Notes: generated by a model not told the origin, from the sequence alone. 64,000 bases of DNA from an uncultured Pelagibacteraceae bacterium (GCA_902578775.1 CACHEF010000005.1:1-64000), one strand, 5' to 3'; positions 10,166 through 20,187 are shown, counted from the first letter of the stretch. Translations and numbers: made by a program.

Positions 10166-11424
10166 TCTTGAATTACCTTGTAACCAATATCTTTTCTATA
10201 AAATCCATTCTCCCAATTAATTTCATTAAGAATTTTTAACGTATCATCTCTAGCTGATTTAAAATCATTGGATCTACTTACAATATTTAAAACTCTACCA
10301 CCGTTTGATAAAATTTTTTTTTCTATAATTTTTGTGCCAGCATGAAATATAAAATGATTTTTTTTTAAATTTAGTTTTTCTAGACTCAATGGAATGTTAT
10401 TTTTATATTTATCTGGATATCCTTTAGAACATAATACAATACATATCGATTTATCGTCAAACCACTCAATATTTAGTTCATGAAGTTTTTTTTCTATACA
10501 TTTTTTTATTATGATTGAAAAATCAGTTTTTAATTTAGGTAACAATGTTTGGCATTCTGGATCTCCCATTCTTACATTATATTCGATAAGAAATGGCTCC
10601 TCATTAACAACCATAAGCCCTGCATATAAAAAACCTTTATATTCGCAATTAAGTTCTTTTAAACCTTTCAAGGTAGGTTCAATAATTTTTTTAATTATTT
10701 TGATATTTAATTTATCTGTTTCCAATCTTGATGGTGAATATGCACCCATTCCACCTGTATTTTTCCCTTTGTCTCCCTCAAGAACTCTTTTATGATCTTG
10801 AGCTGTTCCAAACATTTTATAGCTTTTACCGTCAGAAATAATAAAAAAACTCATTTCCTCACCCTTTAAGAATTCTTCGATGAGCACGTTTTCAGCTTTA
10901 CCAAATTTACCATCAAATATTTCATTTACTGCTATCGATGCTTCAGTAAAATTTTCTGAAATATAAACCCCTTTACCTGCAGCTAAACCATCGGCTTTGA
11001 TTACAATAGGAAAATTACAATTTTTAAGAAATGATAAAGCAGTTTTAGAATTTAAAAAAATTCCAAATTTAGCAGTTGGTATTTGATATTTTTTACAAAG
11101 TTTTTTTGTGAAAATTTTTGATCCTTCAAGTTTTGAAGCTATTTTGTTTGGTCCAAATACTTTAATATCAAATTTTTCTAGATAATCGACAATGCCATCT
11201 ACCAAAGGTTTTTCTGGACCAACTAAAATAAAGTCTATTTTATTTTGTTTTATGAAATTCTTTAATTTTTCAAAATCATTTATATCAATATCAACATTTG
11301 TTGCTATTGACTCAGTACCAGCATTACCTGGAAAACAAAAAATTTCTTTTATTTTATCGGATTTTTTTAAAGAGAAACATAACGCATGTTCTCTTCCACC
11401 ACTTCCTATTACTCCAACTTTCAT
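10162..11424 (-). CDS. purD: Phosphoribosylamine-glycine ligase
   Basis: ATP-grasp enzyme for the second step of purine synthesis (phosphoribosylamine + glycine + ATP). Seen are G-S-G-G-R-E-H-A-L at the N terminus, K-A-D-G-L-A-A-G-K-G-V near residue 145, and D-P-E-C-Q-T near 290. The 420-residue length is standard. Its ATG lies only 3 bp from the ATG of the divergent DUF2093 gene, so its promoter must overlap the neighbour's coding region. Confidence 0.97.
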   Translation of the reverse strand: MKVGVIGSGGREHALCFSLKKSDKIKEIFCFPGNAGTESIATNVDIDINDFEKLKNFIKQNKIDFILVGPEKPLVDGIVDYLEKFDIKVFGPNKIASKLEGSKIFTKKLCKKYQIPTAKFGIFLNSKTALSFLKNCNFPIVIKADGLAAGKGVYISENFTEASIAVNEIFDGKFGKAENVLIEEFLKGEEMSFFIISDGKSYKMFGTAQDHKRVLEGDKGKNTGGMGAYSPSRLETDKLNIKIIKKIIEPTLKGLKELNCEYKGFLYAGLMVVNEEPFLIEYNVRMGDPECQTLLPKLKTDFSIIIKKCIEKKLHELNIEWFDDKSICIVLCSKGYPDKYKNNIPLSLEKLNLKKNHFIFHAGTKIIEKKILSNGGRVLNIVSRSNDFKSARDDTLKILNEINWENGFYRKDIGYKVIQE

Positions 11425-11427
11425 ATA

Positions 11428-11634
11428 ATGATATATAAACCAAAAATGTTTAAAAAATTAGCGAAAATAAAATATTTACCGAATAATTTTGAAGTTATTC
11501 AAGAGGGAGACCATGTGATTTGTGCTATTTCAGGAAAGAAAATCCCTCTTGAGAAATTAACTTATTGGAATGTTGAGAATCAAGAGGCATATTTTTCTTA
11601 CATAGAAGCAAACATTAAAAGAAAAAATGATTAA
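11428..11634 (+). CDS. DUF2093 domain protein
   Basis: About 68 residues from the ATG at 11428. This ATG is preferred over the upstream non-ATG start because it avoids overlapping purD; the ATG at 11446 is also possible. The core (A-K-I-K-Y-L-P-N-N-F-E-V, then G-D-H-V-I-C-A-I-S-G-K-K-I-P-L, then Y-W-N-V-E-N-Q-E-A-Y) matches the short alphaproteobacterial DUF2093 family. Function is not known. The single Cys in V-I-C-A and the dense conserved core suggest a small folded protein. It ends one base before the convergent lpxL gene. Confidence 0.75.
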   Translation: MIYKPKMFKKLAKIKYLPNNFEVIQEGDHVICAISGKKIPLEKLTYWNVENQEAYFSYIEANIKRKND

Positions 11635-11635
11635 A

Positions 11636-12496
11636 TTATTTCCATCTATTATGGGACCAGATCCATTGGTACGGATTTCTATAAATCATTTTTTCTAATA
11701 ATTGATTTAGTTCTAAGGTAATGTTTTCAATAGTTTTATCATTTTCAAACTTGATTGGATCCATAATTTCTAACATAAACTTATCATCATCATTTCGTTC
11801 AATATAAATAGGTACAATTTTACAATTAAATTTTTTAACAAATTGAGCTGGTATAGTTGTTGTTAGAGCTTCTTTATTAAATAATGAAGATTTTATACCC
11901 TGCGAAACTCTTTGATCAATCATTAAAGCAATAGAAGTTCCAGACTTAAAATATTTTACAATTTCTTTGACGCCTGAAACTCCTTTTTTTACTTGCTTCA
12001 GACAAATATATTTTTTTCTTATTTTTTCCATAAGAGGATTTAAAAAAATATTATTAAGCGGTCTATAAATCGCCGCAAGATCAATCCCTGATTTTTCGAT
12101 ATGCATCGCCATCAACTCAAAATTATCAAAGTGACCAGAAACAAATATTACAGGGTCGTTTGAAGTTTTTATTTTTTCTAAAATTTCTTGACCTTTTATT
12201 TCTAAAAATTTTTTTGACTCATTTTGTCTAAATTTTTTTAAATAAACATATTCAGCCAGTATTTTGCCATAGCTTTTCCACATGTTATTTGCAATATTTT
12301 TTTTAAAATTTTGATCCTTACTTAAAAATGCTTTTGAGATATTTTTTTCAATTATTTTTTTCGATCTAAAAAGAGGGCCACACATTAAAAAAAAATTACT
12401 CGCTAAAATTCTTGATAATTTTAATCCTAAAATTCTAAAAATGATTAATAAAAAACTTATAAACAAAAATTGAAAAAAATATTTTAATAGTTTCAT
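11636..12496 (-). CDS. lpxL: Lipid A biosynthesis acyltransferase (LpxL/HtrB type)
   Basis: Inner-membrane-anchored acyltransferase adding a secondary acyl chain to Kdo2-lipid IVA. The 286 residues begin with a hydrophobic anchor (about residues 8-25) and contain the catalytic H122-F-D-N-F-E127 (HX4D/E). A second family motif is M-I-D-Q-R near residue 190. Last gene of the msbA-waaA-lpxK-lpxL block, one base downstream of lpxK. Which acyl chain and position it serves cannot be told. Confidence 0.88.
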   Translation of the reverse strand: MKLLKYFFQFLFISFLLIIFRILGLKLSRILASNFFLMCGPLFRSKKIIEKNISKAFLSKDQNFKKNIANNMWKSYGKILAEYVYLKKFRQNESKKFLEIKGQEILEKIKTSNDPVIFVSGHFDNFELMAMHIEKSGIDLAAIYRPLNNIFLNPLMEKIRKKYICLKQVKKGVSGVKEIVKYFKSGTSIALMIDQRVSQGIKSSLFNKEALTTTIPAQFVKKFNCKIVPIYIERNDDDKFMLEIMDPIKFENDKTIENITLELNQLLEKMIYRNPYQWIWSHNRWK

Positions 12497-12497
12497 T

Positions 12498-13430
12498 TTA
12501 TTTTTTTAAAAGATTTATTAATTGACTTTCATTTTGAATAAGGACATCAATAGATAAAAAGTTAAATTTCACTTTAAATTTTTTCAAAATTTTTATGTAA
12601 TCTTTTTCTGTAGTTAAGATTTTTAAATTTTCATTTTTTGCATTTTCAAAGATTTGATTAAGATCATTTTGATTATATTCATAATGATCAGGAAATATCA
12701 TCTCTTTTTTAACATTAAACTTATTTTCTAATAAAATATCTTTAAAATCGGATGGATTTCCTATCCCAGAAAAAATTAAATACCTTGAGTTCAAATCAAG
12801 CTTTTCAATGTTTGATATTTGATAAAAAGTTCTAAAAATTTTTATATTTGAATTAACATTTTGAATTTGATCTTTTATATCTTCAAAATTATTTGAATAA
12901 CCATTTAAAAATACCGCATCAAATCTTTTTAAACTGGAGATATTTTCTCTCATCGGCCCAGCTGGAATCAGTTTACCATTGCCAATCCAATTTTTTATTT
13001 TAAAGCATACAAATTTATAATTAAAATCCATTGCCATTTCCTGTAATCCATCATCAAAAATGATAAAATCATAATTTTTATTTAAACCTTGTTTAATTAA
13101 TTTTTTTCTTGATTTTGTGATGATTAAAGATGTTTTCTCATGCAACAATAATTGTTCATCTTTTTGATTAGAGTAATCTTTTTTAACTGTCGCAACTTTA
13201 TAATTAAGTTTATTTAAAATTTCGTATAATTTTATAGTTAGCGGTGTCTTTCCAGTACCGCCCAAGTAAATATTTCCAACACATATTGTTTTTATTGCTA
13301 ATGATTTTTCTTTTTTGAAAAATTGAGAAAAAAAATTCCTTATCATAACTGGTATTGAAAATGGGATCAAAAGATAAGAAATAAAAGTAGGTTTGGGTAA
13401 ATCCCAAAAATTAGGTTTTTTAAATATCAT
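12498..13430 (-). CDS. lpxK: Tetraacyldisaccharide 4'-kinase
   Basis: Phosphorylates the 4' position of the lipid A disaccharide at the inner membrane. The 310-residue protein has an N-terminal hydrophobic segment (residues 17-30) and a P-loop V-G-N-I-Y-L-G-G-T-G-K61-T62-P-L typical of LpxK. Later F-D-D-G-L-Q-E and T-T-E-K-D-Y also match. The start overlaps the waaA stop by 4 bp, consistent with one transcript for lipid A assembly. Confidence 0.95.
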   Translation of the reverse strand: MIFKKPNFWDLPKPTFISYLLIPFSIPVMIRNFFSQFFKKEKSLAIKTICVGNIYLGGTGKTPLTIKLYEILNKLNYKVATVKKDYSNQKDEQLLLHEKTSLIITKSRKKLIKQGLNKNYDFIIFDDGLQEMAMDFNYKFVCFKIKNWIGNGKLIPAGPMRENISSLKRFDAVFLNGYSNNFEDIKDQIQNVNSNIKIFRTFYQISNIEKLDLNSRYLIFSGIGNPSDFKDILLENKFNVKKEMIFPDHYEYNQNDLNQIFENAKNENLKILTTEKDYIKILKKFKVKFNFLSIDVLIQNESQLINLLKK

Positions 13431-14674
13431 ACTTTCTTTAAAATAGAATTTATTTCATAAATATTTTTTCTTAAAATTTTTTCACCTATTAATTTTACTT
13501 TATTTTTAATATTTTTTTTTGTTTTTTTTGAACTAAACAATTTATCTAAAACATTCACAGCTTGATTAATACTATATATCTTTTTTGATATTTTTTGATT
13601 TGCAAGAAATTTATATACTTCATGAAAATTAAAAACATTTGGTCCATGTAAAATATTACAATTATATCTGACCGCTTCTAGAGGATTTTGTCCACCATGA
13701 TTTATCAAAGATCCTCCAAGAAATATATTTCTTATAAGAGTAAAGAATGATTTTGTTTTTCCAAAAGAATTTACTAAATATATATCGGTATTTTGATGAA
13801 TTTTTGTTTTAGGCTCGTGTGAATGGATTTTAAGATTTAGTTTAGAAATTTGATCTTTAATTTGTTTCTCTCTATCTATATGTCTTGGAATAATTACAGT
13901 TAAAAGATTCATGTATTTTTTCTTTAATTTAAGATGAACTTGACAAGCAAATTCTTCTTCTGTTTGATGAGTACTTGAAGCGCACCAAACAATTTTTTTA
14001 GAAAAAAACTTTCTTGTTTGGTAATCAATTGAGATTTTCTCACTTTCTGATTGAGAATATTTTAAGTTGCCAAAGTACTTAATTTTTTTTGCTCCTAACT
14101 TTTTTAAAAAAATAACTGTTTCTCTATTAGATGATAAGCAAAGATCAAATTTATCAAAAACAAATTTTGAAAATTTTTTAAATTTATTCCATCTTTTGAA
14201 TGATTTTTTTGTAAGTCTTGCATTTAAAAGTAACATTGGAATTTTTTCTTTATTTAAATTAAATATCATATTGGGCCAAATTTCAGAATCAATAAACAAA
14301 GCTAATGATGGTTTCCAATGGTCAATAAATTTTTTAACAATAAAATTATTATCTATAGGAAAATATTGATGGGTGATTTTTTTTAGCTTAGTTTTTGAAA
14401 TTATTTTTGATGAACTTAAAGTATTTGATGTGATTAATATGTGATCAATTTTTTTTGAATTTTCAAATTTTTCTAGTATTGGAACAATACTTTGAAATTC
14501 ACCAACACTAGCTCCATGAAACCATATCAATTTACCTTTGGGCCTTTTTTTAAAAAAACCAAATTTTTCCTTAAGTCTTTTTGAATCTTCTTTCTTTTTA
14601 AAAAGTCTTATTAAAATAATTAATGGAGATAATATTAACAATGAGTTTATTAATGTTCTATAAAGAAAAAACAT
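13427..14674 (-). CDS. waaA: 3-deoxy-D-manno-octulosonic acid (Kdo) transferase
   Basis: Transfers Kdo from CMP-Kdo to lipid IVA. The 415 residues include an N-terminal membrane anchor, the acceptor-site motif W-F-H-G-A-S-V-G-E59-F, and the C-terminal nucleotide-sugar site G-G-S-L-I-N-H-G-G-Q-N-P-L-E. GT-B fold of family GT30 is expected. Overlaps msbA by one base and lpxK by 4 bp. Confidence 0.95.
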   Translation of the reverse strand: MFFLYRTLINSLLILSPLIILIRLFKKKEDSKRLKEKFGFFKKRPKGKLIWFHGASVGEFQSIVPILEKFENSKKIDHILITSNTLSSSKIISKTKLKKITHQYFPIDNNFIVKKFIDHWKPSLALFIDSEIWPNMIFNLNKEKIPMLLLNARLTKKSFKRWNKFKKFSKFVFDKFDLCLSSNRETVIFLKKLGAKKIKYFGNLKYSQSESEKISIDYQTRKFFSKKIVWCASSTHQTEEEFACQVHLKLKKKYMNLLTVIIPRHIDREKQIKDQISKLNLKIHSHEPKTKIHQNTDIYLVNSFGKTKSFFTLIRNIFLGGSLINHGGQNPLEAVRYNCNILHGPNVFNFHEVYKFLANQKISKKIYSINQAVNVLDKLFSSKKTKKNIKNKVKLIGEKILRKNIYEINSILKKV

Positions 14675-16413
14675 TAAGATTTTTTTAACTGCTTTTCATA
14701 AAAATTTCTATAAGTTTGGGAAGTTTTTAATAATTCATCATGTTTTCCATGATCAATCACACATCCTTTGTCTATTACATAGATCGCATCAGAATTAAGT
14801 ATAGTTGATAGCCTATGAGCAATTACTATCGTTGTTCGACCTTTGGTAAGAAAATGAATTGCTTTTTGAATTTTACTCTCAGTTTCTGCGTCAAGAGATG
14901 ATGTAGCTTCATCCAATAATATTATTGAGCTTTTTTTTAGAATTGCTCTTGCTATTGACAATCTTTGTTTCTCACCTCCTGAAAGCCTAATTCCATTTTC
15001 TCCAATAATAGTGTCATATTTATCTGGTAATTTTTCAATAAATTCACTTGCAAAAGAATAATCAGCAGCCTCTTTTACATCAGACATTGAAGCGTTAACA
15101 TTTGCGTAAGCAATATTATTATAGATAGTATCATCAAATAAAGTCGTGTCCTGACTTACCAAAGATATATTTTTTCTCAAAGAATAAATAGAGGACTCGT
15201 AAATCGACTGTTTATCAATCTTGATATCACCTGAATTAGAGTCATAAAATCTTGGAATGAGGTTAAGAATAGTTGATTTTCCAGCCCCACTATGTCCAAC
15301 TAAAGCAGTCATTTTTCTACCAGGAATATTTAAATTAATATTGTTTAATATCTTTAAACCATCATCTGAATAGTTGAAACTAACTTTATTAAAATTAATT
15401 TCACCATTCTCTAAAATTAATTCTTTACAATTTTCTTTATCTTGAATTTCTGGAACATTATCAATTATTGGTAGTACTCTTCTTGCAGCGGATACACCCA
15501 TCTGTATAGCAATATTTAGGGTAGCTAAAGACCTTATTGGTTGATAGGCCAACATCATTGCTGCTAAAAAAGAGAAAAAATTACCTATCTCAAGTTCATT
15601 TTTAGCAATTAAATTCGCTGACAAATAAATAAGGATTGCAATTAAAATACCTGTAAATACTTCCATTATTGGAGAAGTTCTTACAAAGACAATATTCATT
15701 TTTTTATTGTTTTCTTTTAATTTCTCAATGATCGTATTTGCTCGATCTTGCTCATATTCCTCCCTCTGAAAAATTTTAGCTAATTTATGATTTTTTAAAA
15801 TTTCCATTATGTAAGAATTAAGTATCCCAGCACGTTGCATTTGCTGAGTTGTAACTTTTCCCATTCTTTTACCAAGAGTTTTTGCAGCATAAGATGCAAT
15901 AGGTATCATTATCATAGCAAATAAGGATAATTTCCAATTTTGGTAAAACATTACACATAATAATCCGATTAGAGTAAAGCTGTCTTTAAAGATATTCAAA
16001 ATTACAGTGCTGACGAGAGTTGTTAAATTTCCTACATCATTTGATAAATTACTTATAAATTTCCCAGAATGTTTATTCTCAATAACTTTAGTATCAGAAT
16101 TTAATATTGATGAAAAAAGGTCAAGTTGTATATCTCTAGTGACATCCATAGAAACACCTATCATTATAACTTTCGCGATATACAAAGAGATACCTTTAAT
16201 AGCGAATGCTAAAAAAATTAAACCAGGCACAACTAACATTAAATGTTTTTTTTGTTCAATAAACAGTTGTTTGATTGCAGGATCTAATAAATAAGCAACA
16301 GCCGAAGTACTTCCAGCTAATATAAGTGAAAAAAAAAGTGAAAATATAATATTTCTTAAATATTTTTTTGTATAGTCATTGTATAATCTTTTTAGTATTT
16401 GAACGTCAGTCAT
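14674..16413 (-). CDS. msbA: Lipid A export ABC transporter MsbA-like (fused permease/ATPase)
   Basis: Flips core lipid A across the inner membrane using ATP. The 579 residues hold six predicted membrane helices in the first 320 and an ATPase domain: Walker A G-H-S-G-A-G-K-S-T near 372, signature L-S-G-G-E-K-Q near 476, Walker B I-L-L-D-E-A-T-S near 498 and H-loop A-H-R. Half-transporter length and the flanking waaA-lpxK-lpxL support MsbA over other exporters. Confidence 0.92.
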   Translation of the reverse strand: MTDVQILKRLYNDYTKKYLRNIIFSLFFSLILAGSTSAVAYLLDPAIKQLFIEQKKHLMLVVPGLIFLAFAIKGISLYIAKVIMIGVSMDVTRDIQLDLFSSILNSDTKVIENKHSGKFISNLSNDVGNLTTLVSTVILNIFKDSFTLIGLLCVMFYQNWKLSLFAMIMIPIASYAAKTLGKRMGKVTTQQMQRAGILNSYIMEILKNHKLAKIFQREEYEQDRANTIIEKLKENNKKMNIVFVRTSPIMEVFTGILIAILIYLSANLIAKNELEIGNFFSFLAAMMLAYQPIRSLATLNIAIQMGVSAARRVLPIIDNVPEIQDKENCKELILENGEINFNKVSFNYSDDGLKILNNINLNIPGRKMTALVGHSGAGKSTILNLIPRFYDSNSGDIKIDKQSIYESSIYSLRKNISLVSQDTTLFDDTIYNNIAYANVNASMSDVKEAADYSFASEFIEKLPDKYDTIIGENGIRLSGGEKQRLSIARAILKKSSIILLDEATSSLDAETESKIQKAIHFLTKGRTTIVIAHRLSTILNSDAIYVIDKGCVIDHGKHDELLKTSQTYRNFYEKQLKKS

Positions 16414-17277
16414 TTATATTTTACCACCTATAAGACTAATCATAATTAAAAAACCAACTAGATTATTAGTTTTGAATATTGATAAACATTTTGGGCCATT
16501 TTCAATATCTATTTTTTTGAGTTGAAAATGAAACATTTGTATACTTATTATTATCAATACAAAATAAAAGATGCTGCTAAGCTCTAAAAAAAAACCAACT
16601 ATAAAAAGACTAAATAAAAATATTGAGTAACATAATGATAAAAACATAAGTGGTTTATTTTTAAATTTAATTGAAGTTGATTTTAATCCTATAATTTCAT
16701 CATCTTTAATATCTTGGAACCCGTATATGGTGTCATAACCCAGTGTCCAAAATATGGCCCCAAAATAGAGAATTATTGCAGTAATATCAATTTGTTCTTT
16801 GATTGATGTCCATCCTAATATTATCCCATAATTAAAAGTAATACCTAAAAAAAGTTGAGGCCAATAAGTAAATCTTTTCATTAAAGGGTATGTAAATGCC
16901 AAAGGCATAGATAGTAATGCTAGAATAATTGTTAGCTTATTGAATTGTAGTAAAACAATTAAAGCGATCAAACAAAGAATTAAGGAGTAAATCAAACCTC
17001 TTATGACTGATATTTTTTCCTGAGCTATTGGTCTATTTTTTGTTCTTTCAACTTTTATATCAAAATTTTTATCTGAAATGTCATTGATAATACATCCTGC
17101 AGATCTCATTAAAACTGAACCTAAGAAAAATAAGACTAAATAAAGTATGTAAGTGATTTTTTCACTAGTAAAATCATAAGCGATCGTTAAGCCCCAAGCA
17201 CATGGCCAGAATAGCAACATATAGCCAATTGGTCTCTTTAATCTTACTAGTTCAATGAAAAGATTAATTTGGTTCAT
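16414..17277 (-). CDS. ubiA: 4-hydroxybenzoate polyprenyltransferase
   Basis: Membrane prenyltransferase that attaches the polyprenyl tail to 4-hydroxybenzoate in ubiquinone synthesis. The ATG at 17277 (protein M-N-Q-I-N-L-F, 287 residues) is chosen; a non-ATG start at 17304 would add nine residues. The two prenyl-diphosphate-binding motifs are present: N-D-I-S-D-K-N-F-D and, later, G-F-Q-D-I-K-D-D. Eight or so hydrophobic helices. Gap to msbA is zero bases, so the two may share a transcript. Confidence 0.93.
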   Translation of the reverse strand: MNQINLFIELVRLKRPIGYMLLFWPCAWGLTIAYDFTSEKITYILYLVLFFLGSVLMRSAGCIINDISDKNFDIKVERTKNRPIAQEKISVIRGLIYSLILCLIALIVLLQFNKLTIILALLSMPLAFTYPLMKRFTYWPQLFLGITFNYGIILGWTSIKEQIDITAIILYFGAIFWTLGYDTIYGFQDIKDDEIIGLKSTSIKFKNKPLMFLSLCYSIFLFSLFIVGFFLELSSIFYFVLIIISIQMFHFQLKKIDIENGPKCLSIFKTNNLVGFLIMISLIGGKI

Positions 17278-17327
17278 AAATTTACTTGTAAATAACAAAG
17301 ACAAGATTGATAATCAAATTGATTCGC

Positions 17328-17732
17328 ATGAATATAGATTACACAGTTACCGCATTAATGTTTCCAGCAATACCTTTATTAATGGCCGTGTACAGTAATC
17401 GTTTTCACTCATTAAGTATTTTAATTAGGCAATTACATGATGAGCATGTTTATGAGAAACACATTCCACCAGAGTGGAAAAAACAATTTATAAATTTAAG
17501 TGGTCGTATAACTTTACTTAGATGGACAATTCTATTTGCTGCTTTTGGATTTCTTTTTAATATGCTAACAGTTTTTGCTCTTTATCTTGATAGACTATTT
17601 TTAGCTCGAGTGATATTTGGTTCATGTTGTTTATCAATGATAATCTCAATTATATTTTTTATAAGAGAAATTCATATTTCAACTAATGCATTGAAACTTC
17701 ATATGTCAGATATGGATTTTAAAGTAGATTAA
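17328..17732 (+). CDS. DUF2721 family small membrane protein
   Basis: About 134 residues from the ATG at 17328. Three hydrophobic segments are visible: near the N terminus (A-L-M-F-P-A-I-P-L-L), in the middle (W-T-I-L-F-A-A-F-G-F-L-F) and near the end (I-I-S-I-I-F-F-I). Between them lies a charged part with S-N-R-F-H-S-L-S-I-L-I-R, which resembles the N-R-x-x-R-I-R region of DUF2721 proteins. Function is unknown. The 3' end shares TTAA with the convergent quinone oxidoreductase, so both stop codons overlap. Confidence 0.65.
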   Translation: MNIDYTVTALMFPAIPLLMAVYSNRFHSLSILIRQLHDEHVYEKHIPPEWKKQFINLSGRITLLRWTILFAAFGFLFNMLTVFALYLDRLFLARVIFGSCCLSMIISIIFFIREIHISTNALKLHMSDMDFKVD

Positions 17733-18700
17733 GGAATTATTACTGCAGGACCAGTTAACTTTCTACCTTCTAAGTCCTCATGTGCTTTTTTAACTTCGCT
17801 TAAAGAATATTTTTTTGAAATTTCAATTCTAAATTTCTTTGCTAAAATGGCATCAAAAACTTTATTTGCTGAGTCGACTAGCTCTTCTCTTTTTATTGTA
17901 TAATGAGCAATCGATGGTCTCGTAAAAAATAATCCTTTTGCGTTAATGTCTTTTTTGACATCAATCGTATCTACGTAACCTGATGCATTTCCAAAAGCCA
18001 CCATCATTCCTCTTATTTTTAAAACCTCTATAGATCCTTTAAAAGTTTTAATTCCAACACCATCATAAACAACATCAATTCCATTTTTACCTACAATTTT
18101 TTCAACCTCTTCAATAAAATTTTTTTCGGAATAATTAATAACATGATGGCAACCATTTTTTTTTGCAATTTCTACTTTGGCCTTTGAGCCAACTGTTCCT
18201 ATTACTTCAGCACCTAAAGCACTTGCCCATGAACATAAAATCTGACCAAGTCCTCCTGCTGCAGCGTGATATAAAACTTTATCTCCTTTTTTTAATGGGT
18301 ACGCTCTGTGTAATAAGTATTCCGCGGTAATTCCTTTCAGTGTAATGCAAGATGCTATTTCATCTGAAACACCATCTGGAACTGATACTAACTTTTCTTC
18401 GGGCAGAATTTGTTTTTCTGAATAAGCTCCTATAGGCATTGATGCATGTGTAACTCTATCACCAACTTTAAATAAACTTACCTCAGAACCAATTTCTTCA
18501 ATTACTCCACAAGCCTCTAAACCAATACCACTGGGAAGTGGAATTGGGTAAAGACCTGTTCTGTGGTAAACATCTATAAAGTTTAAACCAATTGATTTAT
18601 TTTTAATTAGAACTTCTTTTGGCCCTGGTTTTGAAATTTCAATATCTTTACTAATAAGAACCTCAGGTCCACCGAATTTATCTATTTGGATTGATTTCAT
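17729..18700 (-). CDS. Quinone oxidoreductase (zinc-free MDR family)
   Basis: The 323-residue NADPH-dependent reductase resembles Qor. It has the GroES-like N-terminal fold, V-L-Y-H-A-A-A-G-G-L-G-Q as nucleotide-binding motif near residue 145, and lacks the Cys ligands of zinc alcohol dehydrogenases. Probably reduces quinones or enals. It is 3 bp downstream of the pirin gene. Pirins include quercetinase-like and redox-linked proteins, so a shared role in handling reactive aromatics is conceivable but not shown. Confidence 0.85.
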   Translation of the reverse strand: MKSIQIDKFGGPEVLISKDIEISKPGPKEVLIKNKSIGLNFIDVYHRTGLYPIPLPSGIGLEACGVIEEIGSEVSLFKVGDRVTHASMPIGAYSEKQILPEEKLVSVPDGVSDEIASCITLKGITAEYLLHRAYPLKKGDKVLYHAAAGGLGQILCSWASALGAEVIGTVGSKAKVEIAKKNGCHHVINYSEKNFIEEVEKIVGKNGIDVVYDGVGIKTFKGSIEVLKIRGMMVAFGNASGYVDTIDVKKDINAKGLFFTRPSIAHYTIKREELVDSANKVFDAILAKKFRIEISKKYSLSEVKKAHEDLEGRKLTGPAVIIP

Positions 18701-18703
18701 TAT

Positions 18704-19540
18704 TTATTTTACAAATGTATCATTATGATAATCTTGAACAGCTTGCAAGATCTCAGCCTTGGTATTCATTACAAATGGCCCACCTCTAGCAATTTCTTCA
18801 TTAATAGGTTTTCCTGAAATCACTAAAAATTTGGCATCTGATTTACCTTTCACTTTTAAATCTTCACCTTTTGAAAGTAATATTAGTGTACTATTTTTCA
18901 CATTATCATGTTTTTTTTTACCAATTTCAATTTCTCCATTTATTAAATAAATAAATGAATTGTGAGTAGATGGTAATTTTAAATTAAATTCTTTATCTTT
19001 ATTTAATTCAACATCAAAATAAAATGGTTCAACATTATGTCCTTTGACAGGACCCTCAGCTTTTTCAAATTTACCAGCGATAACTTTTACTTGTTTTTCA
19101 TCATCTTTGTGAACTGCCATTTTGTCAGCATCGATATAAATGTATTCTGGTTTACTCATTTTTAATTTAGCTGGCATATTTATCCATAATTGAAAACCGT
19201 GTAGCTTACCTTCTTTCATCGCAGGCATTTCTGAATGAATAATACCACTTCCTGTTTTCATCCATTGAACATCACCAGCAGTCATTCTACCTTCGCCACC
19301 AGTGCTATCTTTATGTTCAAAATCTCCAGCAAGCATATAAGTAACTGTTTCAATTCCTCTATGAGGGTGGGGTGGAAAGCCAGCGATATAGTCCTCACTA
19401 TTTTCAGAACCAAATTCATCTAACATTAAAAAGGGATCAAAATAATTAGGCTCAACACCAATACTTCTTTTTAATTTTACCCCAGCACCATCTGAAGCTG
19501 GTGTAGGATTAATAATTTTATCTATTTCTATCGATTTCAT
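18704..19540 (-). CDS. Pirin family protein
   Basis: Bicupin of 278 residues. The N-terminal cupin shows F-D-P-F-L-M-L-D-E-F, G-F-P-P-H-P-H-R-G-I-E-T-V and S-G-I-I-H-S-E-M-P, giving the His/His/His/Glu iron site. The C-terminal cupin is degenerate. Pirins act as iron-dependent redox sensors or dioxygenases; the role here is undefined. It lies just upstream of the quinone oxidoreductase and diverges from the DUF924 gene across 83 bp that must hold both promoters. Confidence 0.9.
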   Translation of the reverse strand: MKSIEIDKIINPTPASDGAGVKLKRSIGVEPNYFDPFLMLDEFGSENSEDYIAGFPPHPHRGIETVTYMLAGDFEHKDSTGGEGRMTAGDVQWMKTGSGIIHSEMPAMKEGKLHGFQLWINMPAKLKMSKPEYIYIDADKMAVHKDDEKQVKVIAGKFEKAEGPVKGHNVEPFYFDVELNKDKEFNLKLPSTHNSFIYLINGEIEIGKKKHDNVKNSTLILLSKGEDLKVKGKSDAKFLVISGKPINEEIARGGPFVMNTKAEILQAVQDYHNDTFVK

Positions 19541-19623
19541 TCACAGAACATAATAGTTAAAATCTATAATTCAATGTAACTTTTTGGTTTAAAAATTTAT
19601 TAAAAAGTTTAATAAGCGAGTTT

Positions 19624-20184
19624 ATGGATCCTCGAGCACAAGTAATTCTTGATTTTTGGTTCAAAGATACTCCTTCTGAAAAACGATTTAAAAAAGATGA
19701 AAAGTTTGATCAATTAATTCGAGAAAAATTTTTAAATGACTATGAAAAAGCAAGTTTGAATGAATATGATGATTGGCAAGACACTGCTTTAGGAAGTCTT
19801 GCATTAGTTATTTTATTTGATCAATTTTCAAGAAATATGTTTAGGGATAACAAAAGAGCTTTTGAACAAGACTCAAAGACAAGATTAATTGTTCATTATG
19901 CAATAAAATCTGATTTCTTGAAAGAGATGGATCAAAGTCAAAGATTTTTTATGTTAATGCCTTTAATTCACAGTGAAGAAATATTTGACCACGAAATGGC
20001 CTATCATTTCATGGAATTATACCTTCAAGAACACCCTGGTTTAGTTGATATAAAAAAGTTCTGGAAAAACCACACAAAAGCTATCAAAAGATTTAATAGA
20101 TATCCTCATAGAAATAAAATTCTAGGAAGAGAGTCTACCAAGGAAGAGATTGAGTTTTTGAACGGACCAAATTCTTCTTGGTAA
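19624..20184 (+). CDS. DUF924 family protein
   Basis: The 186 residues match the DUF924 family: opening V-I-L-D-F-W-F, then G-S-L-A-L-V-I-L-F-D-Q-F-S-R-N-M-F-R and a late H-T-K-A-I-K-R-F-N-R-Y-P-H-R-N. The family is helical, TPR-like, and widespread in proteobacteria without an assigned function. Ends 3 bp before the convergent small CxxC gene. Confidence 0.85.
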   Translation: MDPRAQVILDFWFKDTPSEKRFKKDEKFDQLIREKFLNDYEKASLNEYDDWQDTALGSLALVILFDQFSRNMFRDNKRAFEQDSKTRLIVHYAIKSDFLKEMDQSQRFFMLMPLIHSEEIFDHEMAYHFMELYLQEHPGLVDIKKFWKNHTKAIKRFNRYPHRNKILGRESTKEEIEFLNGPNSSW

Positions 20185-20187
20185 TTT